Below are positions 62,604 through 64,000 of a stretch of 64,000 bases of DNA, in pieces. Source of the DNA: Candidatus Microbacterium colombiense (lineage in GTDB: Bacteria > Actinomycetota > Actinomycetes > Actinomycetales > Microbacteriaceae). The position numbers and the translations under genes were made by a program. The stretch lies in NCBI GenBank assembly GCA_029203165.1, contig CP119308.1, forward strand, positions 248,001 to 312,000. Direction: 5' to 3'. Numbering within the stretch: position 1 is the first letter of the stretch; each line of letters begins with the position of its first letter. Below the pieces are notes generated by a model that was given only the letters and a program-made list of their open reading frames with translations, was not told the DNA's origin and searched no databases.

Positions 62604-63446
62604 ATGGGCGACTCCGCTGGTTCATCCTCTGCAGAGGTGCGTTTCCTTGGCAACCTCAAAGCATCGAAAGTAGCTTCAGTGACGACGACTGCGACCCCAG
62701 ACGTCGTTTGCCTGAGGCGTGTGACCTTCGTGGAACCTGATGGCATCGTTGCGTTGGCGGCGAGACTTCACTCCTGGTCCCGGGAGAATTCGGACCTATC
62801 TGTGGTGGCACCCGAAGACTCTTCGATCGCCAACTACCTCGCGCGGGCCCATCTCAGCCATCTCCTCGATGAGATCGGCTCTGAGCACAACTTCCCCGTC
62901 GTTAGAGAAAGGCATCTGGGAAGCAGCCTTGTGCCGCTCATGCGGGTCGAGAGCGTCGAGCAGGCTCAGGAGCTCGCGACCGCCGTTGTCGACTTTGCTG
63001 CGCGACACAACCCGGAAGCAGCTGACGCCCTGGGTGCGGCACTGTGCGAGGCGGGTGAGAACGTCGGATATCACTCGGGCCAGCAGTATGCCTTCGGGCT
63101 TGCGCAACACTATCCACGCCAGCAGCGGTTCAATTTTGCGTTGGGTGATGCGGGCCGGGGACTCCAATCATCGCTTGCTCATAAGGGAGCAACTGACGAT
63201 GCATCAGCGATCCGGCTCGCGTTGACGCCGGGCGTCTCAGCGACTAACGAGAAGGGGCGTGGGTACGGTCTCTCGTCGGTGGAGGAGCAGATCGTACTGG
63301 GGCTTGCCGGGAAGCTTTCGTTGCTGTCGGGTGAGGCCGTAGTCAACGCTCATCCGGTCACCGGCCGCGTTCATCAACGGATTGATGGCCGCTTCGATGG
63401 GACGCTGGTCTCTGGGACCTTCCGAGCGCCACCTGCGCGTAGATAG
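62604..63446 (+). CDS. STAS-like/GHKL ATPase protein, function unknown
   Basis: 280 residues. The N-terminal ~90 residues resemble a STAS-like strand-helix layout (VTFVEPDGIVALAARLHSW). The C-terminal part has GHKL ATPase signatures: ALCEAGENVGYHSG (N box, Glu and Asn), FNFALGDAGRGLQSSL (G1 box) and GRGYGLSSV (G2 box). No histidine phospho-acceptor domain or membrane helix, so it is not a standard sensor kinase. ATG 62604 follows AAAGGAGG at 4 nt, better than the ATG at 62589. Lower GC than the chromosome. Pairs with the STAS-like gene downstream. Confidence 0.75.
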   Translation: MGDSAGSSSAEVRFLGNLKASKVASVTTTATPDVVCLRRVTFVEPDGIVALAARLHSWSRENSDLSVVAPEDSSIANYLARAHLSHLLDEIGSEHNFPVVRERHLGSSLVPLMRVESVEQAQELATAVVDFAARHNPEAADALGAALCEAGENVGYHSGQQYAFGLAQHYPRQQRFNFALGDAGRGLQSSLAHKGATDDASAIRLALTPGVSATNEKGRGYGLSSVEEQIVLGLAGKLSLLSGEAVVNAHPVTGRVHQRIDGRFDGTLVSGTFRAPPARR

Positions 63447-63523
63447 TCTTCGAACCTAGAAATGACCAGCGAACATGTAGGAATCCTTGATAGCGTGAGC
63501 GTAAGTATCGTAAGGAGTCGAGA

Positions 63524-63820
63524 ATGAACGCTGATATCACGCTTCCTCGCCTTGCTGGAACCCGGGCCGCCGCTGATGCGCTCGTGGACAGCGCTGATCT
63601 ACGCGGTGCGGATGAGGTAACGGTGTATGCCCGAGCTGTAGCGAGCGCTGCACAGTCGTTTGCTGACGAGTTTGTGCGCAGACTTGATAGTCGAGGGGTT
63701 CACCATGTGCGGCTGGTAGGTTCATCGCCGAGGCTGACGGACTACTTGGTTGCTTCATCGAAGAGGCTTGGCTCGATGACCGTGTCTACCTCCAAGGTCG
63801 ACGACCTCATCGAGCACTGA
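63524..63820 (+). CDS. STAS-like (DUF4325-type) small protein
   Basis: 98 residues. ADEVTVYARAVASAAQSFADEFVRRLDSRGVHHVRLVGSS follows the STAS-like DUF4325 pattern, with a hydrophobic beta-strand then a Ser-rich helix. ATG 63524 with GTAAGGAG upstream. Probably cotranscribed with the ATPase gene 77 bp upstream. Anti-sigma/STAS-type partner switching is the obvious analogy, but no sigma factor is nearby. Confidence 0.7.
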   Translation: MNADITLPRLAGTRAAADALVDSADLRGADEVTVYARAVASAAQSFADEFVRRLDSRGVHHVRLVGSSPRLTDYLVASSKRLGSMTVSTSKVDDLIEH

Positions 63821-63823
63821 TGA

Positions 63824-64000
63824 CTACCTGGGGATTCCCTCGTTCAGCTTGCGGATGAGGGAATCAAATTTACCGTCCAGGTCGCTGACGCTCGTGTCTT
63901 CGTTGTGACCGGCGTATAGCTCTCCCGTTGCGACGAAGTCGCTCACGAGAGAATATGTGGCTGCGTCCCCGACAGCGGCGACTCGAGAGTGTACCGTCGA
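63824..64000 (-). CDS. C-terminal end of an unidentified protein (partial)
   Basis: A minus-strand frame open from the right edge for 58 codons, ending in TAG at 63824-63826. Visible features: YSLVSDFVATGELYAGHNED and a C-terminal KFDSLIRKLNEGIPR. Convergent with, and 3 bp from, the STAS-like gene. Regular sequence but no recognised family. Confidence 0.55.
   Translation of the reverse strand, partial: STVHSRVAAVGDAATYSLVSDFVATGELYAGHNEDTSVSDLDGKFDSLIRKLNEGIPR

Overview
The window is high-GC actinobacterial chromosome and most resembles a Microbacteriaceae genome, probably Microbacterium. That placement is an inference from protein sequences, the gene order around the origin and codon use; no search was run. 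The window spans the replication origin. Leftward of it on the minus strand lie rpmH, rnpA, yidD, yidC, jag, rsmG, a parS cluster, parA and parB. Rightward on the plus strand lie dnaA, oriC, dnaN, recF, dciA, gyrB, gyrA, a DUF3566 gene, tRNA-Ile and tRNA-Ala.

Region by region. 1-5.0 kb: the tail of an unidentified gene and a membrane protein, then a candidate peptide natural-product (RiPP) locus. This locus holds a 19-residue precursor-like peptide, a strong intercistronic hairpin, a YcaO-family gene broken by a frameshift, an MFS exporter and a DUF2087 protein. 5.1-10.7 kb: a DUF1684 gene and a Dpp/Opp-type peptide ABC transporter whose binding-protein gene carries two single-base indels. 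10.8-14.2 kb: an aldehyde dehydrogenase with a DUF779 partner and a GAF-type regulator. 14.3-17.4 kb: a VapBC/FitAB-like toxin-antitoxin pair, CCA-adding enzyme, an HD protein and a small membrane protein. 17.6-20.9 kb: a sortase-anchored metallophosphoesterase and a lipoprotein. 21.1-28.8 kb: a polyamine-type catabolic and uptake locus (Lrp regulator, PuuC- and PuuD-like enzymes, DUF3830, PotABCD-type ABC transporter). 28.8-35.3 kb: a Tat-exported phosphoesterase, a sortase-anchored repeat protein, an LLM flavin oxidoreductase and a methyltransferase. 35.4-42.7 kb: DUF6049, murJ, trxB, trxA, a nested inverted repeat, a small hypothetical gene and a sugar porter.

42.7-58.9 kb is the core origin region. 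Its most striking feature is an 0.9-kb non-coding stretch between parA and rsmG. There, parS-like sites sit at a fixed distance from roughly 107-bp structured repeats whose arms show compensatory base changes. 59-62 kb: a histidine kinase, response regulator and DUF4097 operon inserted before the tRNA pair. 62.6-64 kb: a lower-GC segment beside tRNA-Ala with a GHKL-ATPase/STAS-like gene pair of unknown role and the end of another gene.

The best candidates for something undescribed are the YcaO locus with its very short precursor, the parS repeat array, and the ATPase/STAS-like module at the tRNA boundary. The two genes interrupted by indels (YcaO and the peptide-binding protein) could be genuine pseudogenes or assembly errors. 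This matters for how the YcaO locus is read.
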